Origin: Thinopyrum elongatum | Taxonomy: Eukaryota; Streptophyta; Magnoliopsida; Poales; Poaceae | Direction: 5' to 3' | DNA: 64,000 nucleotides | Assembly (NCBI GenBank): GCA_011799875.1 | Contig: CM022297.1 | Coordinates: 73,350,488-73,414,487, forward strand | Shown: positions 1-10,860 of the stretch, one piece after another | How the letters are laid out: each line of letters begins with the position of its first letter | Position numbering within the stretch: the first letter of the stretch is position 1 | Position numbers and translations under genes: made by a program | Notes under the pieces: model-generated | What the model was told of the DNA's origin: nothing | Databases searched by the model: none | The model's input: only the letters and a program-made list of their open reading frames with translations

Positions 1-813
1 TATAGTGTAGATTCGAAGTTCACTATTTATTGAATTAATCTTCATATTTTTACATTTTTTTTGAAAAAATTATGCTTTAATAGAAAACCATTAAAAACAT
101 GTTTAAAATATAAAAATGGAAAACTAAGTTCAGATCCTTCTTATTCACTTTGAAATCAAGCTTTGGTGAATTTTTTGATTTTTTTGATTTTTTCAAAATC
201 CTAAGGGAACCCTACCTCCTATCCTTGAACTCTCTGCAACGTTGTACGTGATAGCTCATATGTGTGAAGGTTTTTTTTCATGAAAATGTCCATAGACCAA
301 GTTTATGTGTCTTATAAAATAACGAACGGCGAAGGTTTCATATTTTTTCTATTTTTTTTAAATTAGTTATGCTCAGTCAAAGCCTAGATAACCCCGTTGA
401 CCATCTCAAAACCCCTCTAAACCCCGCGGGGTTTCGCCTAACTCTAGCTCCGAACATCAGCCGTCCGATCATACACTAGCGCCAAGCGACAACCCTCAGA
501 TGTGGTCTTCTAGAAGGGCTGGCTGCGTGCGGGCTCCGTGCCGTTGGATCAGATGGACGGCTCCGCATTGTTGGATCGTGGGGCGATCCGCGAGATATTC
601 TCCCATTGGTTGTGCTCGCCCACCATTGACTCCTCGAAAAAAACGTAGTTATTGGGCCCAAAATGAAACCAAGCTCTGGTTGGGCCGTCGCATTGGCTCT
701 GTTTTTTTTGCTTGACCCTTGTTTTGAGTTCCCGATGCCGCGGTGGGTGTGAAAACGAGCTAGTTCACATTTGACCCCATTACTGCCACGGCGAAATAAC
801 ACATCGCACTACG
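1..813. other. Non-coding flank, possibly CACTA interior
   Basis: Bases 1-400 are AT-rich with many T-runs; 400-813 is more GC-rich and leads into the ORF at 919. No supported gene is present. Runs around 240-380 (a GCGAAGGTTT stretch, then T-runs, then ATGCTC) weakly resemble the repeat unit of the tandem array at 40595-42960 inside a CACTA element. The window may therefore open inside another CACTA. This is inference from weak similarity. Confidence 0.3.
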
Positions 814-822
814 GCTATTTAA
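814..822 (+). promoter_or_regulatory. TATA-like box upstream of the 137-aa ORF
   Basis: The sequence CTATTTAAG lies about 100 bases before the ATG at 919, followed by a pyrimidine-rich CT/TCTTC leader at 826-900. That spacing and leader suit a plant core promoter. This is sequence resemblance only. Confidence 0.35.
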
Positions 823-918
823 GCCACCCATCATCTTCTTCTTCCTCTCACATCCCTCATCTATCTCCCATCCTCTGCCATCTGCCCTTCTTGTTCTTCG
901 ACCCCATATTCTTCGACC

Positions 919-1332
919 ATGCAGTACACCGGACCAACCTACCACTTCCCACCCACCGTGCCGGACATGCTCCACCCTGCCGGCGTGTACGTTGAGTGTA
1001 CACTACGTGTATGGGCGATATCAAGGTGGAGGACCACAAGGGGCTTCACCGAGTTCTTCCTCGCGGCCGGCTACCGCTACCGCCCACGGGGATCTCCAAC
1101 GATGTTCCGCGTCGAGGAGGTCAACCAAAATGGGGTGGTGGTTGCTATCCTTGCCCATTTCACCAACCCCTTCGACGCCTTCTACCTCCTCGGCCGCTTG
1201 TTTTGGTGTGGCTGCGAGTTCATCGCTTTCACCACCCACAACTTCTTCACGGAGTACAGCAACATCTTCCCCACCGCGTCGCGCGTGCACACTCTGCCAT
1301 ACCCCATCGACAACACCCCGGAGGAGCAGTGA
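919..1332 (+). CDS. Intact 137-aa protein of unknown function
   Basis: I do not recognise this protein. It is a single uninterrupted exon with a good start context (ACCATGC), a TATA-like box about 100 bases upstream and a TGA at 1330-1332. The N-terminus is rich in Pro, Tyr and His. The middle has a VEEVNQNGVVVAILAHF stretch followed by a hydrophobic aromatic segment (FYLLGRLFWCGCEFIAF), and the C-terminus is acidic. There is no signal peptide and no clear transmembrane helix, although the aromatic segment is strongly hydrophobic. GC content is far above the flanks, as in grass first exons. Two other plus-strand frames are also open here because of GC bias. This frame was chosen for its start context and balanced amino-acid composition. 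It may be a transposon passenger ORF or a low-copy gene; neighbours give no functional clue. Confidence 0.5.
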   Translation: MQYTGPTYHFPPTVPDMLHPAGVYVECTLRVWAISRWRTTRGFTEFFLAAGYRYRPRGSPTMFRVEEVNQNGVVVAILAHFTNPFDAFYLLGRLFWCGCEFIAFTTHNFFTEYSNIFPTASRVHTLPYPIDNTPEEQ

Positions 1333-1615
1333 AGGGCGCCCGAAGGAGCGAGGTGGAGAAGGCGTCGGCTAGGGTTTAGAACCCTCTATCTTTTTTTCTT
1401 TTTTTTTTGAATCTATGTTATGTTATTAAGTTGTAATTGAACTATATGATCGTGCTCTGGGCTTGTTGGCCCTATCTATGTTATGTTATTAAGTTCTATT
1501 ATTAAGTTTTCTATCTATCCTATTATTAAGTTCTTGATAGTTTGTATTTTTTTTGAATTATTGATTGTTTTTTGAGAGAGCTCGCTTTGTTCGTAAGCAC
1601 CTAGTGCATGCATAG
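1333..1615. other. 3' flank of the 137-aa ORF
   Basis: T-rich sequence in which a TTATGTTATTAAGTT motif recurs at about 1418 and 1479. It could be a 3' UTR. No canonical polyadenylation signal or gene is evident. Confidence 0.3.
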
Positions 1616-2017
1616 CTACACAAGCCACCACCATGTCGAGGAAGCTTCCTCGGTGACGAGGGTTTTGAGTTCCTTAATGGTGATGGTGTGCTTACTCAGC
1701 ATCTCCATAAGCATACGAAACATAGTGAGCTTCTTTCCTTTGAGGAAGCACATGAACTTATTTAGTTTAGCAAGCATAGGATCATCTATATCATCATCAT
1801 CATAATTATCCTCCGCATCAAGATACTCATCACAAGGAGTAGAAGGAGTGAAAAGAGGAGGGTTTGACTGTGGGGTTACCTTGACCTTGTCAGGAGAGTT
1901 TTGGCCCTCTCCATCTTCTACCATGGCCTTTGCCATTAGGCACTTGTGAGCGTTGCCCTTGTAGTCTTTCATATAGTTGTAGGTGACAACATCACCACTC
2001 TTGTTGACTAGCCTCAA
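1616..2017 (-). pseudogene. Retrotransposon gag-like fragment
   Basis: Minus-strand 133-codon reading frame. It has a lysine-rich start, a cluster of Asp/Glu residues (DAEDNYDDDDIDDP) and a C-terminal helical stretch. The acidic run followed by a Lys/Met/Leu-rich coiled segment is typical of the spacer in grass LTR-retrotransposon gag proteins. No zinc knuckle, protease or reverse transcriptase follows, and no LTR is visible next to it, so it is an isolated remnant. Assignment to gag is by composition and order, not by a catalytic motif. Confidence 0.45.
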
Positions 2018-2607
2018 AGTGTTTTGAGAATCTTGAGCTATGTATCCACCTACTGCATGCAGCCAAAAACAATAAAAAAATATTGTTCAATTTATTTGTC
2101 GTAGCAAAACGGGTGCAGATGCGAGTGGATCAAAGATGTTCTAAATCGAGGAGACAAGCATTGGTGCATGCAGGCAGCGACCGTCGCTGCGTCCGCGGCG
2201 TCTGGCGTGCACGAAAGCGGCTCGGTCGGCACGCATCGGCGCATGCAGGTAGGCTAGCTGTGTGCACGCATAGCAGGCTAGCTGGATACGTCGTGCATGC
2301 ATTACATGCTTCTGTCGTGGTGGCACGCGCATGCGTTTCATGCAACGGCCCAACAGTCCAACGAAACCACGGCCCAACGGTCGAACAACGAAACCGTCCA
2401 AGGCTGCCCCACTTGTCAGGTCCAACGGGCAACACAGTCCAGCGCGGCCCCACTCGTTAGAGTTAACGGTCAAAGCACTGACCCGACGGCATCCACCGTT
2501 TGTGACCATTTCTGAGGGTTTCGGACAAGAGAGTGGGGAAAAGTGAGCAAACGTTAAGAGCATGGGGATGGATGAGTATGGCTAAGGAACCAGGGGCACA
2601 GATGTAA
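2018..2607. other. Unassigned spacer
   Basis: GC-rich between about 2110 and 2520, with repeated GCATGCA-type palindromic 8-mers (for example around 2165, 2240 and 2295). No convincing gene. It ends where similarity to the gypsy LTR begins, which marks the truncated edge of that LTR. Confidence 0.3.
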
Positions 2608-2837
2608 AAATCCCAAAAATTAATCCAAAGTTTTTTCTCCGCTTGGACTCTGTTTGATATTGATTTCCTGAAAAGTAAAAAACAAGCAAAAAATAGCAAC
2701 TAGCATTGGGCACTAAGTTAATAGGTTAGTCCCAAAACATGATATAAAGTTTCTTGTAAATGAATATAAAACATCTAAGATTGATATTACAATAGCATGG
2801 ATCTATCAAAAATTATAGATACTTTGGAGATGTATCA
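2608..2837 (-). repeat. Truncated 3' LTR of the minus-strand gypsy element
   Basis: Only about 230 bases of an LTR of roughly 1.55 kb remain. It aligns with 23150-23374 and 27000-27230, including the shared block CATTGGGCACTAAGT and the terminal complement GGAGATGTATCA at 2826-2837. The loss of over 1.2 kb at the left edge indicates a deletion or rearrangement there. Confidence 0.75.
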
Positions 2838-4487
2838 AGCATCCCCAAGCTTAATTCCTGCTCGTCTTCGAGTAGGTAAATGATAAAAATAGAATTTTTG
2901 ATGTGGAATACTACCTATCATATTCATCATATAGTCTTTTCTTTTGTTGCATGGACATTTGAATTTGAGTGATTCAAAGCAATAGTCTATAGTTTGACAT
3001 GAAGACATAAATACTCAAGCATATCAATAAGCAAGCATGTCTTTCAAAATATCAACGCTAAAGAAAGTTATCCCTAACCCATTATGCTCAATCATTGATC
3101 CAACCATGAAACACACTCAAATATTAGGTACACCTAATGCACAAGTATGACAATAGTGTTCTCCAGTTGGTGCTTTATAAGAGAAGGTGGAGACTCAAAA
3201 TAAAAATAAAAATTGCATAAAAGTAAAATAGATAGGCCCTTCGCAGAGGAAAGCAGAGATTTGCAAAGGTGCCAGAGCTCAAAGCTTAAATTAGAGAGAT
3301 AAAATTATTTTCAGAGGCATGCTTTTCCTGTCAATGCTATGACCGAGAGTTCACAACATCTTCCATGCTAGACACATTATAGGCGGTTCCCAAACAGAAA
3401 ATAAAATTCATTTCCTTTCTACCATTCTTTCACAATCCATTGCTAGCCGTATCCACGGGTGCCTTCCAACTTTTCACTTTCCAAGGAATTTTGCTATTAT
3501 TATTTTTGATTCATTGTGGGACTGGGTATCCCTATTACCTGCCACTTTCTCGTACAATGACAAGTGAATAAACACTCATCATGAGAATAACCTGCCTAGC
3601 ATGAAAGATATCGGCTACCCCCTGCCACCACATGAGCGGTACGGGAACACAAAACGGAAATTTATTTTGAATAATTAGAGTTGGCACATGCAAATTTACT
3701 TGGGATGACATGTAAATACTGCATATAGGTAGGTATGGTGGACTCATTTGGCACAACTTTGGGTTTAAGGGTTTGGATGCACAAGAAGTATTCTCACTTA
3801 GTATAAATGAAGGCTAGCAAATAGGTTGAGAAGCGACCAACCAAAAAACAAAAACGGTCATAAACATGCATTGAGCATAACTAACACTGAATAATGCACC
3901 ACAAGAAGGATATAACTTCATTGCATAACTATTGACTTTACGTGCATGCATAGGGAATCACAAACATTAACACCAACATTCTTACTAAACCACAATTACT
4001 CATTAACATGACTCACATATTATCATCTCCATATCGCAAAACTATTGCAAATAATCAAACTTATCATATCCAATGAACTTCATGAAAGTTTTTACTATAT
4101 CCTTATTGGATATTCATCACATTAGGACGAAATTCATAGCTTGTGTAAGTTACCATTACTATTATCAACTCTCAAAAAGGTATAAGTGAAGCATGTGAGT
4201 GCAAATATTTCTTCAAAATATAATATTATCAACTCTCAAAACAATATAAGTGAAGCATGAGAGTGCATGTATTTCTTCAAAATATAATCACCGCCGTGCT
4301 CAAGAAGATTTAAGTGAAGCACTAGAGCAACTGGCTAGCTCATAAGATATAAGTGAAGCACATAGAGTATTCTAACAAATCATGATAAATGCGTGTCTCT
4401 CTCAAAATAGGTGTGTCCAGCAAAGATGATTGTGACCAACTAAAAAAAAAGCAAAGACTCATATAATACACAACGCTCTAAGTAAAA
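2838..4487 (-). other. Gypsy internal region, non-coding part
   Basis: Begins with the purine-rich complement of AGCATCCCCAAGCTTAA, the polypurine tract. No open reading frame above 75 codons looks real. The region matches 27231-28900 in order. Near 4170-4380 it has several short direct repeats built around ATAAGTGAAGCA (4182, 4246, 4309, 4347), also present at 28570-28770. It ends at TAAAA (4483-4487), the TSD of the next insertion. Confidence 0.65.
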
Positions 4488-7400
4488 TGTGAGAATCCGG
4501 AATTAACTTCCGAACCCCCCTGTGTATATTTGTCAACCCCAGGATCATTGTTGACAACACAGCGAAATGGTATCATTGCACAATACGTACAAAGTATTAC
4601 AAGTTTAATATTTGTCACAAGACATACCTAGTGAAATGTCTCATGACATTTATTACAATCGGAAAATAGCGAAAAGTAAAATGCGTAGTAACTCCATCTC
4701 AGCCATAGGCAGTCGATGTAGTCCACGTGACCTCACTCCTACGGATCGCCATAGTAGTCGTAGTCATTACCTTCATCTTCATGGATCTCTGTTGTCAACA
4801 AAATTATTGCCATGAGTACATTACGTACTCAACATGCCTCCTTCGGAGAAGGTCCTATTAGCTACATGTGGCTTCAAAGGAAGGCTGTATGGCTCGCTTC
4901 CATAAAAGCTAATTTTGTTTGAAAAATATTGCAGTTGGATAAAAGTAGTTTTAGATGAAAACATGTTTTATCTCTAGAATAAATTTCCTCAAAGTGAGGA
5001 TCCTCGATCAACTCACACTCTTCATAGGTTCCAAGAATAGGGGCAAAGAGGGAATAACCAAGACAGGTCCTGTACGTCAAGAAAGGATCATGTGTTGTCC
5101 ATGACCGTGGACATGACTATTCGAATAGTTTTACACTCTGCAGAGGTTGTACACTTTACCCACATGACACAATCCCGTCTTGTTGCCACTAGCCGTCGCT
5201 AGCGTAGTACACCATTCGGTATACCGGCAGGGAGATTGTGACGAGGTTTTTCATTAGACCACACTTACTGTGCCAAGCCCACTTGGTTTCAACACAGAAG
5301 TAACCGCAGTTCACAGTCCGAACCCCCCTTTTGTGCCGAGGATACTCCTCGCAAGGCAGCTATCCCATCTGTGGTATGGCGATGGCGACAATAAGAGTGA
5401 ACTAACTAATCCACCAATCCAGTGACCATATAACATGTGGTTGTACTGTTATCACAATCTTCAAATCCAAGACTTATTAGGCCTCATGCGGCACGGACGA
5501 CTGATTGCCCCCTTCAGCTTATGAAGGGCAGTCAATCGCTCCTTCAATCCTTGATTCAGCTGTCGCCCGCGCCAGTGTTCAGATGGTAAGTTTCACCCAA
5601 AGTAGAAGAGGATAGAGGGAATCAACAAGGGCCAACTGGCCTAGCTCAGCAATAAGTTTTGAGTGTCGATGACTCCGAGATCATTCAACAAGCACCTATA
5701 GGGTAATAAGCATGGCTAAGCATTTCTACTCTACCGGAATACTATATAATTCTACTCAGGTGTCAAGTGAATAGGCGACAAGCGGATCAGAGTAATGAGT
5801 CAATCGACACGCTAGCTACGAGATTTAAAAGCATGCATATAGTAACCATAAAACACAATGCAAGTTTGTAAAACATAGGATAAGTATGATCAAAGAAGGA
5901 GGCATGCCTTCGTTGTTGAGTCCTTCTTCAGTAACCTATCTTTGTCCATGTCCAACATTGTCGTCACTGAGTACTCATTGTAACGGCAGCAAATCAAAAT
6001 CAAATAAATACCAAAGCAAAAATAAATCCAAATAACATCCAAAACAAATTAAGAGTGGATCGATAGCGAGACATCGATCAAATGATTATTTTGAAATGAG
6101 ATTGCATGATAGGGAGGTAAGAGACAAGATTCAACAAAGGGACATGGTTTGATTGATGATGACTAAGGATGGCTTGCCAAGAGACTAACGTTCTGATATG
6201 CACTATGCTACTAACCACTAGTAGTACCCCCTACATATCTCAACTAACTATATAACAAATGCAATGGCATCAACACACATGAAAAGGTAACCTCCTATGC
6301 ATTTAACTACACAATCACAACATGGCATGATGAAGGTGAAAGTTAACCACAAATAAATATTTAGATAGAATCTAAATATTTATAATGGACAATAGCATCC
6401 TAACATATACATCAACTATAATAATTCAAAATCAAGAGTTTCGTAAGGCAAACAATCAACCATTAGAAACCATACTAGTAAGCAACAAAACATCATATAA
6501 CAACATGAATCGAGATGGATCTAGGTTCGGTCCTAAAGCAAAACTAACCATATAGATCCAATATCACAAATCAAAACATATGCAACTAATATAAAGAAAT
6601 TAAACAACACATCAAATAATGAAACAACTGTCCTAGACATGACATCCTAATACAAGCTAATGTAACCTCAAACTACCACAAGCAAGAACATGTCATGTTT
6701 AAGAGTAACAATTAACCACAAATAAATATTTAGATGCTACTAAATATTTATAAGGATTAACATCAAGTAGAATCAAACATCAACCATAACAACTATCAGC
6801 AAACATTCTATAATAAGAGCCAACCAACACTGGTGAAAGCTAATTAAACAACTAAATAATAAGACACATCTCATACAAAGCATATGAGTAGAGAATCACA
6901 AAGATGTCTCATCGAATAACACAAGCATCACACGTATGAGTTATCTTGTGAAGATACTAAACTAGGACATGGTCTTACTACTAAAGAACAACTAATACTC
7001 AAGTAACCACTAGCAATAAGATTACCACTTCATGCTTACATAACAGATCAAACTATGCATACTAAGCATATGAGGAAGATACAACTCAACTAACATGAAA
7101 GGTAACTATCCTAAGCATGAGATGAATTATCGCAACAAGTATAAAGCACTCATAATGCTAATATGTGACGAAGTTAAACATCTATAAGGAACAACTAAAC
7201 TAGGTAACTATAATACATGGAACATAATAAGTCATGAAAGATAACTTGCATGAATGATGGTTAGACATACAACGATGCAACAATAGATACACAAGTATAA
7301 CGCTAAGCATGATGATCATCACACGAGATGGAAAAGTATGATACTAATAGAATACGACTCACAATAGTAATATAACTTAGCTGATATCAACTAACATGAT

Positions 7401-9375
7401 GATCAAGCAGGGCAATAGCACACCACCATACATTCTAATTGTGACATATAAGCACACTGAATATGCATACATGCATCTAACCAAGTAATAATAGATCATG
7501 GAATAAACAACATCAAGCAATGCACCATAGTAGCATGAATAATAGGGACAAGATCATGACATGCATTTTCTATCTAGTACAATAACCTACACTTGCAATA
7601 CTTAAAATTAACAACTAAGCATCATACAACACATGAATTGGTACACACACGTTACATAGTCTTGTCATGCAATCACAACATGAATTCGACCTTGAGCAAG
7701 TGCTAACTTGTCATGATGAAATGAGAATCAACCACAAATAAACACTTAGATAACTCTAAATGTTTATATTGGTTAAACAAATAAGTATGTGCAGCTACCA
7801 TGTCACATAGTAGCAAAAACTATAAGAACTAGCTAAGCAATGCAATCCTAACACGCAACAGACATTGATTCACCTTGGGCTTTGCTCATCTCCAAAACAA
7901 TACTAAAACAACACCAGGCTCCATTCTAAGTATGCTATAACATGCTCACGACAATGAGTATTGACAACAAACATAAATGACATAACACCATAAAGAATTC
8001 CAATTAACAAAACAAACTTGAGCATGGGAGTCAACTATGCATAATAGCTACTATCTTAGATAACTAAACACGTAGAACAATTACTCAAAAGCAACGAGGT
8101 AAAGTTCTACGCTGAAAGAATAAATTATATAAGGCAATGCAAATCTAAACCATGTCATAAAGCAACTATCCATATAATTCAAGCAAAAAATATTATATAA
8201 CTATAGACATCAAAAGAATCTTAGGTTAAACATGAAGATTTCTACGTATGTCAATACTTATTCAATATGTATGCACGCATATAAAATGTCTATGAATAAT
8301 ACACACACAAAAAATCAAACCAAAATATCATGCATAGCTATTTCAATAGAAAACTAATTCTAGGAAATTCTACAATAATCTTAGAATCATAGCAACAATT
8401 AAAACATATTCCTAGGCATGCTATAGACATGGGAAAACTAAAATTGAAACAAACTTTGCATGATTTACACTACAACGAACATTCACATATGCACTTGTTC
8501 CATATAAACTTATCACAAATCAAATCCTACTCCATGGAAAGTAATAACCTTCCACTCCTACACACGATAATACTTCACAATAACTAGTACAGAGGCGTAT
8601 CATACTTCTATGTAATGCACGAAATTATCTACAAGAAATCATAGAAAACTATATTAATATCTATTGTTCTAATTAATAAGAACGACTAAAGACCTATACG
8701 AAAAATCGATTGGCCGAAGAAGTAATATAACCTCACCACGGAGTTGCTACAGCCATAAATAACATTTCATACATTGAAAGCAACATCATAAAATGGACAG
8801 AAAATAGAGACAAATCGATGCCATCGGACGGCCACCGATTTTGGATGTGCATGAACAACTAGAGAAATAGGCCGAACTATGATGTCTAGATATAGGTTGA
8901 ACACGGTTGAGTACATGTGCAAAAGGATTTGGACAAAAACTCACCGAGCGCACGGAATTGATGTGATGAACTTGACGAACAGTGTGGACGGACATGTAAA
9001 ATTGTTCGCGTGTGGTTAACGGAACGAGTTCCTTCTTCTCTGAATGGATTCAAGGCATGGAGGAGAATCTTTGAGCGCAAGGGTTCCAACGGAGATTGCC
9101 TGCTTCATCGGAATCGAGCCAGGGCGTCCATGGAGCAGCAACACTTTGGAGATAGTTCATGGGAGAATGAGGAAGGGAGAAGGCATGAGGTATGAGAGGA
9201 ATGACAGAGGAGATCCAGAGGCACCTCTAAGTAGTCACGGATTTGGAAACCCTTGAGATTGTTGGAAGTTATAGGAGGAGCTGTTTCTCATCTGTACGTT
9301 TCCTCTCCTGCGTGCGTGCAAGGGTGGGTCGAGGAAGGAGATGAAGTGGCCGGGGTGTAAGAGAAGATCAACGCA
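4488..9375. other. AT-rich, largely gene-free left half of the 10.9 kb insertion
   Basis: From about 5990 to 8760 the sequence is very A-rich with almost no open frames. Short recurrent words such as AACATGA and CTAAGCAT suggest an old non-coding repeat. Bases 4500-5600 are more balanced and have short open frames without recognisable products. At 9010-9256 there are two overlapping short plus-strand frames, also unrecognised. The only structured signal I could support is the triplicated hairpin listed separately. Confidence 0.4.
6353..7767. repeat. Three dispersed copies of an AACCACAA-hairpin motif
   Basis: The motif ACCACAA followed by a stem-loop occurs at 6353-6383 (14-bp perfect stem, 3-base loop), 6722-6751 (12-bp stem, 6-base loop) and 7738-7767 (12-bp stem with one mismatch). 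Copies 1 and 2 have stem ATAAATATTTAG. In copy 3 the T at stem position 6 becomes C and the facing A becomes G, so pairing is kept. All copies have the same orientation. Confidence 0.6.
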
Positions 9376-10860
9376 CAGGTCTACATATTATAGTAACTAG
9401 CAAACATGCCCGTACGTCCCAACGGGGAAAACAAATCCTTATATGTGCGTAGTAGTCCATCCATGTTGTCACCTCTCCTCTTCATCACTATCACCGATGG
9501 TTGTCAGTCATCCACCAATTAACGACGACCATGATCAATCCCAAAGTGAGCTTGGTCATCACACTTTAACACACCGTTTTTGCGAGCCCCTCCCTTTGTC
9601 ACATTGTCAACCAATTCAAGACTAATGTGGTCAATTCCATGGTGATGAGTTTGGTCATCGCACTGTAGCATGTCGTTCCTGCGAGCACCTCGCTATACTA
9701 ACTTATAGTTCCATGGACAATGAGGGTGTTTGCTGCTGTGAGAAGAGTAATAGAGGACAGGCGGAGGCTGCGCCATGCGTGCATCGGCAGAAGCACAAGG
9801 ACCACATATCCAAACCAATGCTAGATGCAAATTGCGCTTGTATAATTCACTTAACGTACAATATAAATAAAGCACGAATGCAAATAGCTAGGTCGCTAGT
9901 TGGTTGCTGAGGTTAGATTGATGTTGTGATTACCGGGTCGACTCCAACCCACACATCAATTGTTTAGCACATGGACATTGATGAAGCAAACTGGGTTGAT
10001 GAAGAACAGGCTCATGTTCGGCCCAACAGAGGGATGGACCATATGGCGAGAAAAAAAAGAAGAAACATATTTAACGGTCTAAGGCCCTACGGAAAACAAA
10101 AACACACGCGACGGACGAAGGAACAATTGAAAAATTCCTCCTCCCTTTAATTCCCAGTCAATTGTGCAACGTTCTCTAATATTTTCGGGGATTTATTTTC
10201 CTTCACCCTATACAACCTTCATTCCCGTGATACAATCATGGGGATTTACAATTCGGGATTTATTTTCCTTCATGGCAGCCTCACAATCCTAGAGATTTAC
10301 AATTAATTCCTTCATGGCAACATCCTTCTTAATCGTATATACCCATACAACGCATACAACAGTGCGTTTGTTCCCTCTGCCTATTGATCTCTCTCAGGTG
10401 GCTTGCATATCTCAAGTCATAAGCCTATTTAAATTGATGGGTCTACATGTGAAGTTGCGAGATGGTACTATCTTTGAATAAATCATCTCTCATAAACATG
10501 ATGGGGATCTAGCTCAGTTGTGTGCTCGCTTTGGCAGTTGACATCACGTCGGGAGTTCGATCCCTCATGAAGGCACATTATTTTTGCGTCCCCCTGCATT
10601 GGTTGTTTGGGCCGCCGCTTCAGCCGGGCCGTCTGCCACAGTGAGGTCGATCGATGGGCTGAGGCCCGGGCGAGTCAGAAAGATTGTTTTAAAGAATTTT
10701 AGCGAAACATTTAGTGCGCACGTACAATCAGAATCACATTACGATGTAAAAAAAATCTGAGGCGACGGTGAGCGGGCAGAAGCATTGCATGCTTTATTAT
10801 TTTATTTATATATATATAAGTAAATGTGCCCGTGCGTTGCTACAGGTCGCTGTCTGGATC
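9376..10860. repeat. Two direct copies of a GTGCCCGTGCGTTGC-like motif
   Basis: CAAACATGCCCGTACGTCCC at about 9390 and AAATGTGCCCGTGCGTTGC at about 10820 are diverged copies in the same orientation. This word is, to my memory, very common in grass repeats and often lies at an element end. The two copies may mark edges of separate small elements nested here. I could not define TSDs. Confidence 0.35.
10503..10573 (+). repeat. tRNA-like sequence, probable tRNA-derived SINE head or tRNA pseudogene
   Basis: GGGGATCTAGCTCAGTTGTG at the start matches a tRNA acceptor stem, D-arm and A-box. GAGTTCGATCCCTC about 50 bases later matches the T-arm and B-box. The first part resembles a plant tRNA-Ala, but the anticodon arm is degraded (TTTGGCAGTTGACATCA) and the 3' end does not pair fully with the 5' end. 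The downstream 80 bases are GC-rich and unlike tRNA, which suits a tRNA-derived SINE with its own body. A functional tRNA is unlikely. Confidence 0.55.

Noticed and set aside
10503..10573. Functional tRNA gene
   Set aside because: The anticodon arm is degraded and the acceptor stem does not pair; only the internal promoter boxes remain.
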